Of a stretch of DNA of 64,000 bases, positions 1-9,835 are shown in pieces (within the stretch, counting starts at the first letter, position 1; each line of letters begins with the position of its first letter). Position numbers and translations under genes: made by a program. Location: assembly GCF_029392315.1 (NCBI RefSeq), contig NZ_CP113939.1, positions 558,001 through 622,000 of the forward strand. The letters are read 5' to 3'. The notes beneath the pieces were generated by a model. The model searched no databases. It had not been told where the DNA came from and saw only the letters and a program-made list of their open reading frames with translations. This DNA comes from Bifidobacterium sp. ESL0690. Its GTDB lineage: Bacteria > Actinomycetota > Actinomycetes > Actinomycetales > Bifidobacteriaceae.

Positions 1-658
1 AAACACCGGCCAGGAACGCCGTCCACAGGTTGAGCGTCCACAACGCCATCAGGCTGCCGTTGGCATTGCCGAGTGGCGGAATAACGGCGATGACGTATTT
101 GAACGAGCCGAAAGTCTGTGTGAAACCTTGGGTGATGGTTTTGAGGCTCGGTACGATATGCGCGATGGTCGTGTCGTTCAGGGCGATGATGGGCCCGACG
201 AGGAACTGGGCGAGGACCAGGAAAACGATCTGCCACCACAGTTTCAGCGCCGGATTGACTCCGGCCAACGCAATCAGAACGCCAAGCAGCGCTGCCGGAA
301 TGGCTGCCATGGCCCAGACCAGAACGTTGCCGTAGACATCGATGAGATTGGCGGAATTGAGGCAGACGGCGACCAGAACGAGCAGCGCGCCGATGGCGGC
401 GGTGGCCCAGGGGCGGCGCACGGTGACGAACATTTGTCGCTGGCCGTTGCTGGTGGCGGTCAGGGCGATCGGGGCCCGGGTCGTGCTTGCCCACGTGCCG
501 GTGGTGTTGGTGCCGGTCGTGCCGGTGAAATCGGGGAGGGAGACCGAAGCGGAAGCAGCCGCAGAAGCAGAGCCGGAAGTCTTGGAACGGCTTGGATTCG
601 CTCGGCTCTGGCTTGTCCGGCCCGTCGGATTGATTGCCGCGTTAAAGGAATCGCTCAT
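1..658 (-). CDS. tgm: Transglutaminase-type membrane protein of the PFNA cluster, N-terminal part
   Basis: Partial gene: 219 codons lie in the window and the 3' part is beyond the left edge. A Ser/Ala/Thr-rich cytoplasmic tail (about residues 1-80) is followed by hydrophobic helices near 84-101, 111-133 and 140-161, with more hydrophobic sequence from about 186. The start ATG overlaps the stop of the DUF58 gene (ATGA), so the two are probably translationally coupled. In bifidobacterial PFNA clusters the gene after duf58 encodes a TgpA-like multi-pass protein with an extracytoplasmic transglutaminase domain. That domain is not visible here, so the identification rests on position and the membrane N-terminus. 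Confidence 0.75.
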   Translation of the reverse strand, partial: MSDSFNAAINPTGRTSQSRANPSRSKTSGSASAAASASVSLPDFTGTTGTNTTGTWASTTRAPIALTATSNGQRQMFVTVRRPWATAAIGALLVLVAVCLNSANLIDVYGNVLVWAMAAIPAALLGVLIALAGVNPALKLWWQIVFLVLAQFLVGPIIALNDTTIAHIVPSLKTITQGFTQTFGSFKYVIAVIPPLGNANGSLMALWTLNLWTAFLAGV

Positions 659-2022
659 TTCAGCGCCTCCATGATCAAAGGCAGGTCGTCGAGCGCCGAA
701 AGCGTGGCCAGAGTGAAGTCATCGTATTGGTGGATGGCGTTGCCGGCGATAGGGTCGATCTGCAGCATCACGCAGATGGATTCCCGGCTCAGCGCTGCGG
801 CAATGCGGCGGAGACGTTGGAGTTTGGCTCCCGAACCGACCACGAAGAAATAGAACGAAGCGCCGGGGCTCGTAGCGAGAGTCGCGACGGCGAGGTTCGG
901 GTTTTCGTCTATGTCCGGCTTGACCCCGCTCATCCAGTCGAGGAAGGGCATCGCCCCGCGCGCAATCAGGGAATCGGCGGCGGCCTGCACGGCCAGCGGG
1001 CGGTCTTCGAGCAGACATTCGGTGCCGATGGAGGAGGCGACGCTCACGGCGAGCTCGAATTCGTCTTCGGACGAGTAATCCGTAGGGTTGACGCCAAGGG
1101 TGATGGAAGTATCGGTGCGTTTGGTCGCTTCGTATTGCCGCACCATCATCGTGCCGGTTTTCGCCGACGAAAGCCAGTGGACGTTGCGCATGTCATCGCC
1201 GGGGCGGTATTCGCGCAGACCGTAGAAGTCGAGATCGTCGTCGACCACCTGGCCGGAAGGGCTGCCTTCGAGGTCGCGGAAAATACCGGAATCAAGGGTA
1301 TTGAGGAACACGGTTTTCGGATGGATATAGACCTGAACGGACTGCGAAAGCGACTGCTCGTGCCGCACGATGCCGAAGGGGTCACCTTTGCTGATTTTCA
1401 AGGGGCCGACGGGCAGGATGGCGCGCGAAGTGGCGCGGAACTCGACCTGCTCACCTTTGGCTTTGCCGGGAGCCAGTGCGGGGATGCGGAAACGTTGGTG
1501 CATCTCGCCCATCGGCAGGTCGCCGAGCACACTGACGGTTGGGCTTTTGCCGGGGTTGGAGATATTGATATCGACCTTGACGCTATCGCCGACGGTGATG
1601 CGGTTATCTGAAACGGATAGTTCTGCATGGAATTTTGTGTTTCCGAGCGACATCGCGATGCCGCAAAGCAGCATCACCAGTCCGATGATGCCGCAGACCA
1701 GCAGTTCGTGCCATCCAAGCGACGGGAACGCTGCTAGGCAGACCACGGCCATACCGGTTACCGACCAACCGAGCGGCGAGACGTAGGCGGTGAGCCATCC
1801 AGGCAGCCTTTTGCGCAAACCGGCCGCATTGTGCCGAACCTTGAGCCAAAGATGGCCAAGACGAGTGTTGTTTTGCAACAGGCTGGGTCTACGCCCTTTG
1901 AGGCGGCGACGGCCTTGTTGACTTTGCCTTCCCGCGTTTACCGCCATAGCCCCGTTCTGGGTGGATGCGGAGAAACCGGGTGGCGTCGCCTGCGGCTGGT
2001 GTCGGTTTTTGGTAAAGTGCAT
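655..2022 (-). CDS. duf58: DUF58 domain protein of the PFNA cluster
   Basis: 455 aa. A basic N-terminus (to about 75) precedes two adjacent membrane helices (about 80-125). An Ig-like beta region follows, then the DUF58 core with its signature REYRPGDDMRNVHW near residues 265-280. DUF58 proteins resemble VWA domains and nearly always accompany a MoxR ATPase, here encoded 10 bases upstream. The pair is thought to act as a chaperone-like module assembling or activating envelope proteins. Within this cluster the likely clients are the giant FN3 protein and the transglutaminase-type protein, which is inference. The stop overlaps the next start. Confidence 0.9.
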   Translation of the reverse strand: MHFTKNRHQPQATPPGFSASTQNGAMAVNAGRQSQQGRRRLKGRRPSLLQNNTRLGHLWLKVRHNAAGLRKRLPGWLTAYVSPLGWSVTGMAVVCLAAFPSLGWHELLVCGIIGLVMLLCGIAMSLGNTKFHAELSVSDNRITVGDSVKVDINISNPGKSPTVSVLGDLPMGEMHQRFRIPALAPGKAKGEQVEFRATSRAILPVGPLKISKGDPFGIVRHEQSLSQSVQVYIHPKTVFLNTLDSGIFRDLEGSPSGQVVDDDLDFYGLREYRPGDDMRNVHWLSSAKTGTMMVRQYEATKRTDTSITLGVNPTDYSSEDEFELAVSVASSIGTECLLEDRPLAVQAAADSLIARGAMPFLDWMSGVKPDIDENPNLAVATLATSPGASFYFFVVGSGAKLQRLRRIAAALSRESICVMLQIDPIAGNAIHQYDDFTLATLSALDDLPLIMEALK

Positions 2023-2032
2023 GGTCTTGCTT

Positions 2033-3640
2033 TCAGGCTCCCATGGCAGGGGCTGGGACGGATTCGACGATTTCGGAGACGACCTGTTCGGCGGTTTCGC
2101 CCTTGAACGCGGTTTCGGCGTTCAGAATGATGCGGTGGGCGAGCACCGGCACGGCGAGGTCCTGCACGTCGTCGGGGAGCACGTAGTCGCGTGCGTCGGC
2201 GGCGGCCCAGATGCGGGCGCAACGGGTCAGTGCCAGTGCGCCACGCATGGAGGAGCCCACGCGAAGTTTTTCGCTCAGCCTGGTGGCCTCGATGAGGCGT
2301 TCGATGTATTCAAGGATGCGGTCATCGACGCGCACGTCCTTGGCCGTCTTGCGCAGCCTGATGATGTCGTCGCCACTCAAAACCGCGGAAACGGTGTCGG
2401 CGCGGTCGGTGATGTCGATGTCCTTCAAGATGCCGATCGACACGTCGTGGCCGGGCGCGCCCACGGAGGTCTTGATGAGGAAGCGGTCCATCTGGGCCTC
2501 AGGCAGCTTATAGGTGCCAAGCTGTTCCAGCGGATTCTGGGTGGCGATGACGATGAACGGCTGCGGCATCGGGTAGGTCTTGCCGTCGACAGTCGTCTTC
2601 TGCTCTTCCATGACCTCCAGCAGTGCGGACTGGGTCTTCGGCGAAGCACGGTTGATCTCATCGGCCAGCACGATGGAGGCGAAGATCGGGCCCTCACGGA
2701 ATTCGAATTCGCCGGATTTCTGGTCGTAGAAGGTCACGCCGACTACGTCGCTCGGGAGCAGGTCGGGGGTGAACTGGATACGCTTGAACGAGGTGGCGAT
2801 GGAATTGGCCAGGCCTCGCGCCAGCTGCGTTTTGCCGGTGCCGGGGTTGTCTTCCAGCAACACGTGGCCGCCGACCATCAGCGCGGTGACGCACAGTTTG
2901 ATTGGTTCGGGCTTGCCGACCACGACCTTGCCGATGTTGTCGACCAGTGCGTCGAAGGAACGCTTGAATTCAAGAATGGAATCCTTGGGCGGGGTGATGA
3001 TCGTCGAAGCCGGCGTGGCCGCGGCGTACGGGGCCGAAAGCGAATCCGGGCTGACGGAAGCGTTGGGGGAGACCTGCGACTGGAAGCTGCCGGTTGACGA
3101 AGTGTATGACATTGAGGATGGTGCTTGGTAGCCACTTGGCGTCGGGTTCGTGGTATTGCCGGTGACGGGCGCCAGGTTTGCGGTTGCAGGAGTGGCGGAA
3201 GACGCGAAAGTAGCTGCAGAAGCGCTAGTAGAAGTCCCCGTGTAAGCACCGTCGGGAATTCCGGCAGGCGTGGCCGGAGAAGCAACATAGCTTCCGCCGG
3301 TTTGCGCGTCTAGCCCCGCGTCCGCAAAATTTTCAGTAGGAATGACCGGGGCATCGTTGTTGCTGCCGGGCATCGAGGTGCTCAATACAGTCTCTTCGGA
3401 GATGTCCTCATCCTCGCTGATGCCGTGGCTGATGGAACCAAGTACGGTGCTGTCGTCGCTCGGGTCAGTGGCCGTGTGCCTGGGTTCCCCCGAACGCTTC
3501 GGCAGCGAGGGGAACGCGCTGCCGCCGCCATTGGTCGTATCGTCGCCGGCGCTGAATTGCGGAAGATGGGCGGCTTCAGAAAGATGCGTGGCGTCCGAGA
3601 TTTGCGTCTCATCGTTGGGTTTCTCTGGATTGTTGCTCAT
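2033..3640 (-). CDS. MoxR-family AAA+ ATPase of the PFNA cluster
   Basis: 535 aa. The AAA core runs from about residue 220: Walker A EDNPGTGKT at 263-271, Walker B with LADEIN ending at 330, then the sensor sequence IATQNPLEQ. The first 215 residues are an unusual Ser/Thr/Ala/Pro-rich acidic extension with no visible domain; most MoxR proteins are about 320-350 aa and lack it. It may be a disordered linker or a substrate for the cluster kinase, which is inference. The start is supported by AAAGGAG a few bases upstream. It lies between the FN3 gene (87-base gap) and DUF58 (10-base gap), the standard MoxR-DUF58 pairing. Confidence 0.93.
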   Translation of the reverse strand: MSNNPEKPNDETQISDATHLSEAAHLPQFSAGDDTTNGGGSAFPSLPKRSGEPRHTATDPSDDSTVLGSISHGISEDEDISEETVLSTSMPGSNNDAPVIPTENFADAGLDAQTGGSYVASPATPAGIPDGAYTGTSTSASAATFASSATPATANLAPVTGNTTNPTPSGYQAPSSMSYTSSTGSFQSQVSPNASVSPDSLSAPYAAATPASTIITPPKDSILEFKRSFDALVDNIGKVVVGKPEPIKLCVTALMVGGHVLLEDNPGTGKTQLARGLANSIATSFKRIQFTPDLLPSDVVGVTFYDQKSGEFEFREGPIFASIVLADEINRASPKTQSALLEVMEEQKTTVDGKTYPMPQPFIVIATQNPLEQLGTYKLPEAQMDRFLIKTSVGAPGHDVSIGILKDIDITDRADTVSAVLSGDDIIRLRKTAKDVRVDDRILEYIERLIEATRLSEKLRVGSSMRGALALTRCARIWAAADARDYVLPDDVQDLAVPVLAHRIILNAETAFKGETAEQVVSEIVESVPAPAMGA

Positions 3641-3727
3641 CGATTCTCCTTTGTGATGGCTTTACGGCTTTTCTTGATGAGGTATTGGTTTGTTGGTTTA
3701 TAAAACAATCTGTATGGCTTCATGGGT

Positions 3728-6700
3728 TTACGACCTTGGTGACTGGAGCGCATGCTGGTCCGCAGCTCGCACATAGTCGTCCAACGTGAGCGTCTGGGCG
3801 AACACGCGAGGCGTCAGCGACTCGGAAGTGGGGGCCGGACGGGTCACCGATGTGGGGAATGTTGTTTTTTCGGTGTTGGCGTTGAGTTCGGATTCACTTG
3901 CGCTGGTCACCTTGATCTGCCAGGAATCTGGAGTGCCGGTGAAAGAACTGACATCAACGCTTGTCGTGCCTGCCGTCGGGGTAAAGCTTGCCGATGTGCC
4001 CCCGTCGTAGAGGATGAGCTCGACGGCTACATTGGCGCGACCGTATGTGTCGGGAAGCTTGCTGAGATTGATGTGGTCATGATCGGCCCAGGTGACAGTG
4101 ATGCCACTTACGTCAGCTGGCTTTTTCCAGAGATCGTTATTGCTCGCGCCGGCTTCGTCGCTATCGACTCCGTTCAAGGTCTGCTTGACGGCCTTGCTGC
4201 CACAGGACGTCCACGGCCCGGGAAGGTTATAGGTAGTCGGGCTGGTTGCTGGCGAGGCACCGATCTTGAATCCGGTGTGATCCCCGTTGGCTTCCCAGGT
4301 GAGTGTGCATACGCCGTTGTTTTGGGTCAGCTTCACATTGGCTGGCGGCGCCGGCTTATAACGTGGGGTCAGCGTGGCGGTCAGCGTCTTCGCGTCAGGA
4401 CCGTCTTTTCGCGGCGTGACGACGGCTGTGACGGTGAATGGATTGTTAAGAGCATCTCCGGGAACAGCGACGCTCGTCGTCGGCGAGGAACACGACACGG
4501 ATTGGCCATTGACACTGATGCTGTCGCATCCCGCATTGTGCATGTTTCCCAGAGTTATGGAGACGTCGATTTGCTTGGGGCTACTGCTGTTTTGCGCGGC
4601 TTGCATCGTCGGTCCGATGTCGCCCCAAGGCCCGTCCGCGTTCGACGATGTGCCGACAAGGCCGTCACCGGCGCGGTTGTGGCCGCGTACCGTCGCAGTG
4701 ACGTTCATGCCGTCGTTGATGGAGCCATCGCCGATGTCGAAGCTGCAGCTTGTGGCCGAGCCGTCGACGATTTTGGTGCCGGCCGCCCCGTTCAGGGCTA
4801 CAGTGTATTGGTCGGGCTTGGTGCCCACGTACGAAGCCGGATCCCAGGAGACGGTGATGGTGTGGTATCCGCCTTTCACCTTGATGCCGCTGGGCGCGTC
4901 GGGCACCTTGTCGGGCATGGCGTCCACACTGTTCGACGGCTTCGACCAGCCGGCCTCGTTCTTGGCCTTGACGCTGAAGCTGTAGTTCTTGCCGTTGGTT
5001 AGGCCTGTGATATTGCAGGTGGTCACCGCGCCGCAGGATTTGGCGTTGCCGTCATAGTCCACTTCGTAGTCGCTGATAGGGCTGCCGTTGGCTGTACCGG
5101 GCGTCCAGCTCAGGTTCACCGCACTGTCGGCGGGTTGTCCAGCTACTGGCGAGAGCAGCGGTGGAGCAGGCTTGTCGATGATCGAGACGGTGATGGTGGC
5201 GCTGACTTCACGTTCTTTGGTCTTGGTGGCGTCCTGCACATTGACAACGATGGTGTTCGACGATGCGCCGATGTCGGCGGCCGCGTGGATGCCGATGGAG
5301 CCCTTCGAGCCGCAGTCGACTTTGAGTTTCGCGGTATCGTCGGCCTGGCAGCTCACTACCGTCAGCGACGAGTTCGGGAACGGGTTGAAGGCCCCGTTGA
5401 GGATGTCGACGGTGGTGTCGTCGCCGGCGTTCATCCGCTTGTTGACCCCGGAAATCTGGGCGAGCGGGCGCGTGGATTGCACCACCTGCGCCGTCAGTCC
5501 CGCCGAAACGGTGCCGTTCGAATATTTGATGGTGATGGGAATACTCGACATCGACCCGACGGCGGCGTCAGTCGGTGCCTTCAACGTAAGCTTGCCGCCG
5601 CTGGTCAGATGCGATTCGATGGAACCGGAGGCTTCCCCGCCGGAATAGCTATAGTCCGTTTCGTCGTCATCCAGGCCGCTCGGGGCGTGGGTCAAGGCCG
5701 TCAGGTCGATGGTCTTGGCGTCCTCGCCGGCCGCCACGCTGATGGTGGAGGAGGAGAAGGTGGGCGGCGGCACGTTGCGGCCGATGACGGTGATGGGCAG
5801 TGTCAACACGGACGAATTGATGATCTTGGCCTGCTTTGAACCGTTCTTGTCTTTGCTGTTGTCGTCGCGCTTGCCGTCGGAGACCGTGAAAGTGATGGAA
5901 GCCGGGCCTGCATAATCCTTTGGCGCGGTGAACTTTAGGGTCTGGTCGTTGACGTAATAATCGGAATTATCGCTCTTGGTGGCGCTGATTGAGTTCTTGT
6001 CGACGTACGGTGTCTTGCCGGGGCCGACGCGCACGTAATCGGCGAGATTGATATTGACGCTGCGTTTCGCGTTCACCCTGATCGGCGGTGCCTTCGGACG
6101 CAGCATCGGCGGGAAGACGCCGTATTGCGGCACCTGGACGAAAGCCGTGGAAGTGATGTGATAGGTGGTGTTGGTCACCGTGTAAGGCACACTGCGCGCC
6201 TCGTTGGTGAGGTCGACGGTCACCGTGGTGGATTTCGCTCCGCCCTTGACGTGTGCGTGGTCGGCGGCCGTCGGGTCGATGCCGACCTTGAGTTCGTCGG
6301 CGGTGCCGGAGGGGTTCGCGATCCATTGCGAAAGGTCGACGTCCACGGATTTCTTGTCGAGCGTCGCGGCGGAAGGCACGCGGTAATCGTAGGCCGTGGG
6401 TGGCTCGATGGGTGCGTTCGGGTCGGTGATCACGGTCAACGTGGCGGTATCGGAAAGCCCTGCCTTGTCTTTGACGGTGTAGACGATGTATGACGTTCCT
6501 GCTTGAGCCGGCGTCTTGAACGAAATCATGTTGTCGGCCACATTGGCCCCGGTGATGCCTTGCATCATGAGGTTCTTGTCGACCTTGAGGTCGGTGTTGT
6601 CACCGGAGATATCGTTCTGGGCCACCGGCACATTGGCGGCGGTGTTGGGTCGCAGGGTCACCTGGTCGTCGCGTGCGTACACGCCGGAATCGGAGGTGCC

Positions 6701-9694
6701 CTTGTAGACGCCCACGCGAATCTGTGCCTGCGCTCGCTGGCCGGTCCAGTCTTCTACCGCGTAGGAGAAAGTATCGGTCCCTGATGAATCGCTATAGGCC
6801 TCGTAGACCATATAGTTCGCGCCGACTTCGTCGATACGTCCCATCTTCGGAGACTTGTCGCCAAGGCCAAGCAAGGTGTCGTCGTCGCCGTCGGTGTCGA
6901 TGCCGGTCAGCGTGATCGGGATACGCACCTTCTGTCCGGCCGCGACCTGCGCCTGCGTGTCCTGCGGGGTGGGGGCGGGCTTGTTGTTGGCGTCCTTGGC
7001 GTGCACGGTGATGGTGATGATGCCGGAGGCCGCGTTGCCGAGGTTGTCGCGCACGGTGTAGGTCACCGGGTAGACGCCCGGGGTATTCGAGGCCTGATAA
7101 CGCACGTCGTCGCCGGAAACGAAGACGAGGCCTTTGAAGGTCTTCTTGCTGAACTGCAAGGTGTTCTGCAGTTTCACCGTGGTGCCGTCGGCGTGGGAGA
7201 CGTGGTCGATTACGTCGACGCTGACGATGCCGCCCGTACGCACGTTGGCGTTGACATTGGCGGCTTTCGGCGCCGCGTTGGCGGTGGTCAGGGCCGGCGG
7301 CTGCAGCACGATGGTGCCGCGGGTGGAACCTGCCGCGTTGGCCACGGTATAGGTCAGCTTTACTGGCTTGGTCGGAATTTGTCGGGCGGTCATATAGACA
7401 CGCTTGTGGGCCACGAGCCCGGTTTTGATACCCAGTTTCGGGTCGACGTTGACGGAGGTCACCGAAAGCACGCCGCCCATCGGATCGGTGTCGTTGTTGA
7501 GCGGTTCGACGATGGCGGTGCGGTCGGCGCCCAGCAGCGCCACATCGTTGGCGGCCACCGGCTTGGCCGCTTCTCCGGCCACCGGCTGCACTTCCAATCG
7601 TGCCAGCCCTTGAGCCTCCACACTGCCTTGCGTGATGGTATACGGAACGTAATATGTACCGGGGTTGCTGGCCTTGAACGTGAAGGAAAGGTCGGCGGAA
7701 TTGGTCGACGTCGTGGTGCCGCTTGGAGTATTGACGGCGGAAAGCACGGGTGGCTGGGCGCTGGTGCCGTGCACGTATTGTTTGAGTTCCACGGTGGTGG
7801 AGGTGTCGGGTGTGGTGTTCTTGGTCACCGGGTCGATCAGCGCCGGAAGCGTGTTCGCCGGGCGTACGGAGAAATAGATGAGCCCCATACCGGTGTGCAT
7901 GCCGTCGGAGACGGTGACTTCCACACCCACGCGGCCCCCGGTCAGCGAGCCGGTGTTGAAGACGAGCTGGCCGTCGGCGCGGGTGGAGATGGCCACCTGG
8001 TCGTTGTTCTGCGCCACGGCGGAGACGAGCGTCATCGGGTCGCCTTCCGGGTCGCTGAAGCTGCCCAGCGCGTTGACGGTGAAGGTGGCTCCCTGCTCCA
8101 CGTCGTATTCGGGCGGGGTATCGGTCTGGGCCGGAGGCTGGTTGACGGTGCCCCCGGTGATGTTGAGATTGACCGTCGCGGAGCTGGACTGTCCGCGTCC
8201 GTCGTTGATTTCGTAAGTGAAGCTGGCCTTGCCCGCACTGGCGCCTGAGGCGTCAAGTTGCAAATAACGTCCGGAATAGATCGGGGCGACGGTGATGCCG
8301 GTGCCGGAAACGGGCCCGACCTTGGTGATGTGCAACACCGAGCAGTCGGTCTGTTCATCGTTGCGCAGCACGTCAAGGATTTCCTGGCCGCCCACGCGCG
8401 CGCCGAAATTATCGTCCTCGGCCTTGATCTCGCCGGACTTGGTGGAGCAGGTGGGTTTGAACTGCGTCTGGTTGTTGGCCGAGTCTGAGTTCTTCTGCTG
8501 GTTGGTGGTCTTCTTCGTTTCGATTTGACGCCATTGGATCTTGATGACCTTGTTGGACTGATCCGGGTTCCACACGTTGCCGTTGGTGATGTCGTTCAAG
8601 ACGACGAGCCGGTGGTTGGTGCGGAAGACGAGCTGCGAGGTCGGCGAGATGGATTGCAGGGTCTGCCATTGCGCCTGGGTGGTGTCGCCTTTGGCCTGGT
8701 CCGGGCTCGCGGCGCCGTCGGCGGAGCAAAGCCGGATATAGTTGTGCGCCTGCTGCGACCAAGCTGCATAGACACAGCCCTTGTTCGAGACGGGTTGTGC
8801 AGCATCGGCCGTGCCCTTGTTCATGAACGCGGCGGTTTTGTTGCTGTGCTTGAAATCGACGGTGAAAATGCCGTTGCGTGCGCTCGCGGCCACCCAGTCG
8901 CCCTGCGCGTCGTCGACGGCCGGGGCCTGGAGCATAACCGGTCCGCGCGAATCAATCTGCGCGCTGCCGCCTTGCCACATGATTTCCTGCTTGGTGGCGA
9001 TGACGGGTCGATCGCCAATGACGGTGAAGCTGTCGGCATTGGTCTCTTTGCCGTTGGTGATGGATTTGAGTGTTTTCGCCGCGCTGTGTGCGCTGTCCAT
9101 CTTGATTACTGCACCATCCGCCGGCCGGTAGCCGTAAACCGCGCCGTTGCGGTCGACGGCGAGAAGCCCGTGAGCCCCGAGCTGCATCTGAGGGGCGGAA
9201 GTCTTGGGCGCTATGGAATCGATGTTGTTTGAATCGCCGACCCACACGTTGCCGGTTTTATGGTTCAGAAACGCTGCAGTGGCCCCACCGATGAACGTCG
9301 AAGTGGAATTTTTGAGATCAGCCTTGCCGTGGATGCCGAGGTTTGAGGCGACGATGCCCTGCGCCTTCGCCCCGTCGGAGAGAATCACGTCGTCATCGTG
9401 CTGACTGACGTCGAAGGTCGGGGTGGTGGGGGCGACGGCCCCGTTGGCCTGCTGGAGCTTGACGTTGAAACGTGCGGCCTTGCGGTCTTTGAGCGAGGTG
9501 ACCCATACCGTGCCGTCGTCGAGGTGGACGTGCGTGCGCGTCAAGGTATTGATGATGATGGCCCCGGCCACGATGCCCAGCAGCAGGAGCAGTACGAGCA
9601 CCGGCGTCAGCCATCGACGATTGGTTTGTGAATTCAGGCGTCTCAAGGCAAGACGAATGCTATGCTCACCCTGTGGTTTGCGCGATGCCTTCAT
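3728..9694 (-). CDS. fn3: Giant membrane-anchored FN3/Ig-like repeat protein of the PFNA cluster
   Basis: 1988 aa. A short basic cytoplasmic N-terminus is followed by one hydrophobic anchor (about 31-50), with the rest probably outside the cell. About 60-400 resembles a beta-propeller-like or quinoprotein-like region. Next come many cadherin/VCBS-like beta domains with repeated D-x-D and NDG/SDG turns. Two fibronectin type III domains lie near 1540-1740, and an Ig-like tail follows. There is no sortase signal, so anchoring is by the N-terminal helix. GAAGGAAG precedes the ATG. In bifidobacteria the fn3 gene of this cluster has been proposed to act in adhesion or host interaction. It is by far the longest protein of the window. 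Confidence 0.9.
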   Translation of the reverse strand: MKASRKPQGEHSIRLALRRLNSQTNRRWLTPVLVLLLLLGIVAGAIIINTLTRTHVHLDDGTVWVTSLKDRKAARFNVKLQQANGAVAPTTPTFDVSQHDDDVILSDGAKAQGIVASNLGIHGKADLKNSTSTFIGGATAAFLNHKTGNVWVGDSNNIDSIAPKTSAPQMQLGAHGLLAVDRNGAVYGYRPADGAVIKMDSAHSAAKTLKSITNGKETNADSFTVIGDRPVIATKQEIMWQGGSAQIDSRGPVMLQAPAVDDAQGDWVAASARNGIFTVDFKHSNKTAAFMNKGTADAAQPVSNKGCVYAAWSQQAHNYIRLCSADGAASPDQAKGDTTQAQWQTLQSISPTSQLVFRTNHRLVVLNDITNGNVWNPDQSNKVIKIQWRQIETKKTTNQQKNSDSANNQTQFKPTCSTKSGEIKAEDDNFGARVGGQEILDVLRNDEQTDCSVLHITKVGPVSGTGITVAPIYSGRYLQLDASGASAGKASFTYEINDGRGQSSSATVNLNITGGTVNQPPAQTDTPPEYDVEQGATFTVNALGSFSDPEGDPMTLVSAVAQNNDQVAISTRADGQLVFNTGSLTGGRVGVEVTVSDGMHTGMGLIYFSVRPANTLPALIDPVTKNTTPDTSTTVELKQYVHGTSAQPPVLSAVNTPSGTTTSTNSADLSFTFKASNPGTYYVPYTITQGSVEAQGLARLEVQPVAGEAAKPVAANDVALLGADRTAIVEPLNNDTDPMGGVLSVTSVNVDPKLGIKTGLVAHKRVYMTARQIPTKPVKLTYTVANAAGSTRGTIVLQPPALTTANAAPKAANVNANVRTGGIVSVDVIDHVSHADGTTVKLQNTLQFSKKTFKGLVFVSGDDVRYQASNTPGVYPVTYTVRDNLGNAASGIITITVHAKDANNKPAPTPQDTQAQVAAGQKVRIPITLTGIDTDGDDDTLLGLGDKSPKMGRIDEVGANYMVYEAYSDSSGTDTFSYAVEDWTGQRAQAQIRVGVYKGTSDSGVYARDDQVTLRPNTAANVPVAQNDISGDNTDLKVDKNLMMQGITGANVADNMISFKTPAQAGTSYIVYTVKDKAGLSDTATLTVITDPNAPIEPPTAYDYRVPSAATLDKKSVDVDLSQWIANPSGTADELKVGIDPTAADHAHVKGGAKSTTVTVDLTNEARSVPYTVTNTTYHITSTAFVQVPQYGVFPPMLRPKAPPIRVNAKRSVNINLADYVRVGPGKTPYVDKNSISATKSDNSDYYVNDQTLKFTAPKDYAGPASITFTVSDGKRDDNSKDKNGSKQAKIINSSVLTLPITVIGRNVPPPTFSSSTISVAAGEDAKTIDLTALTHAPSGLDDDETDYSYSGGEASGSIESHLTSGGKLTLKAPTDAAVGSMSSIPITIKYSNGTVSAGLTAQVVQSTRPLAQISGVNKRMNAGDDTTVDILNGAFNPFPNSSLTVVSCQADDTAKLKVDCGSKGSIGIHAAADIGASSNTIVVNVQDATKTKEREVSATITVSIIDKPAPPLLSPVAGQPADSAVNLSWTPGTANGSPISDYEVDYDGNAKSCGAVTTCNITGLTNGKNYSFSVKAKNEAGWSKPSNSVDAMPDKVPDAPSGIKVKGGYHTITVSWDPASYVGTKPDQYTVALNGAAGTKIVDGSATSCSFDIGDGSINDGMNVTATVRGHNRAGDGLVGTSSNADGPWGDIGPTMQAAQNSSSPKQIDVSITLGNMHNAGCDSISVNGQSVSCSSPTTSVAVPGDALNNPFTVTAVVTPRKDGPDAKTLTATLTPRYKPAPPANVKLTQNNGVCTLTWEANGDHTGFKIGASPATSPTTYNLPGPWTSCGSKAVKQTLNGVDSDEAGASNNDLWKKPADVSGITVTWADHDHINLSKLPDTYGRANVAVELILYDGGTSASFTPTAGTTSVDVSSFTGTPDSWQIKVTSASESELNANTEKTTFPTSVTRPAPTSESLTPRVFAQTLTLDDYVRAADQHALQSPRS

Positions 9695-9835
9695 CAGCTG
9701 CTTCCTTCTTTTCCGTTAACCCGGCGGACTCACCCAAAATCCCTGCCGCTCGCCCAAAAACTTGCCTGCGTTTGCGCAGCTTCAATCGTTTGAGCGTTGC
9801 TTTTTACTGCTACGTTCGTCACTGCTTTTACTGCT

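Noticed and set aside
128..853. Long plus-strand open frame at the left end
   Set aside because: Antisense to the transglutaminase-type and DUF58 genes; no ribosome site and low-quality composition typical of GC-rich shadow frames.
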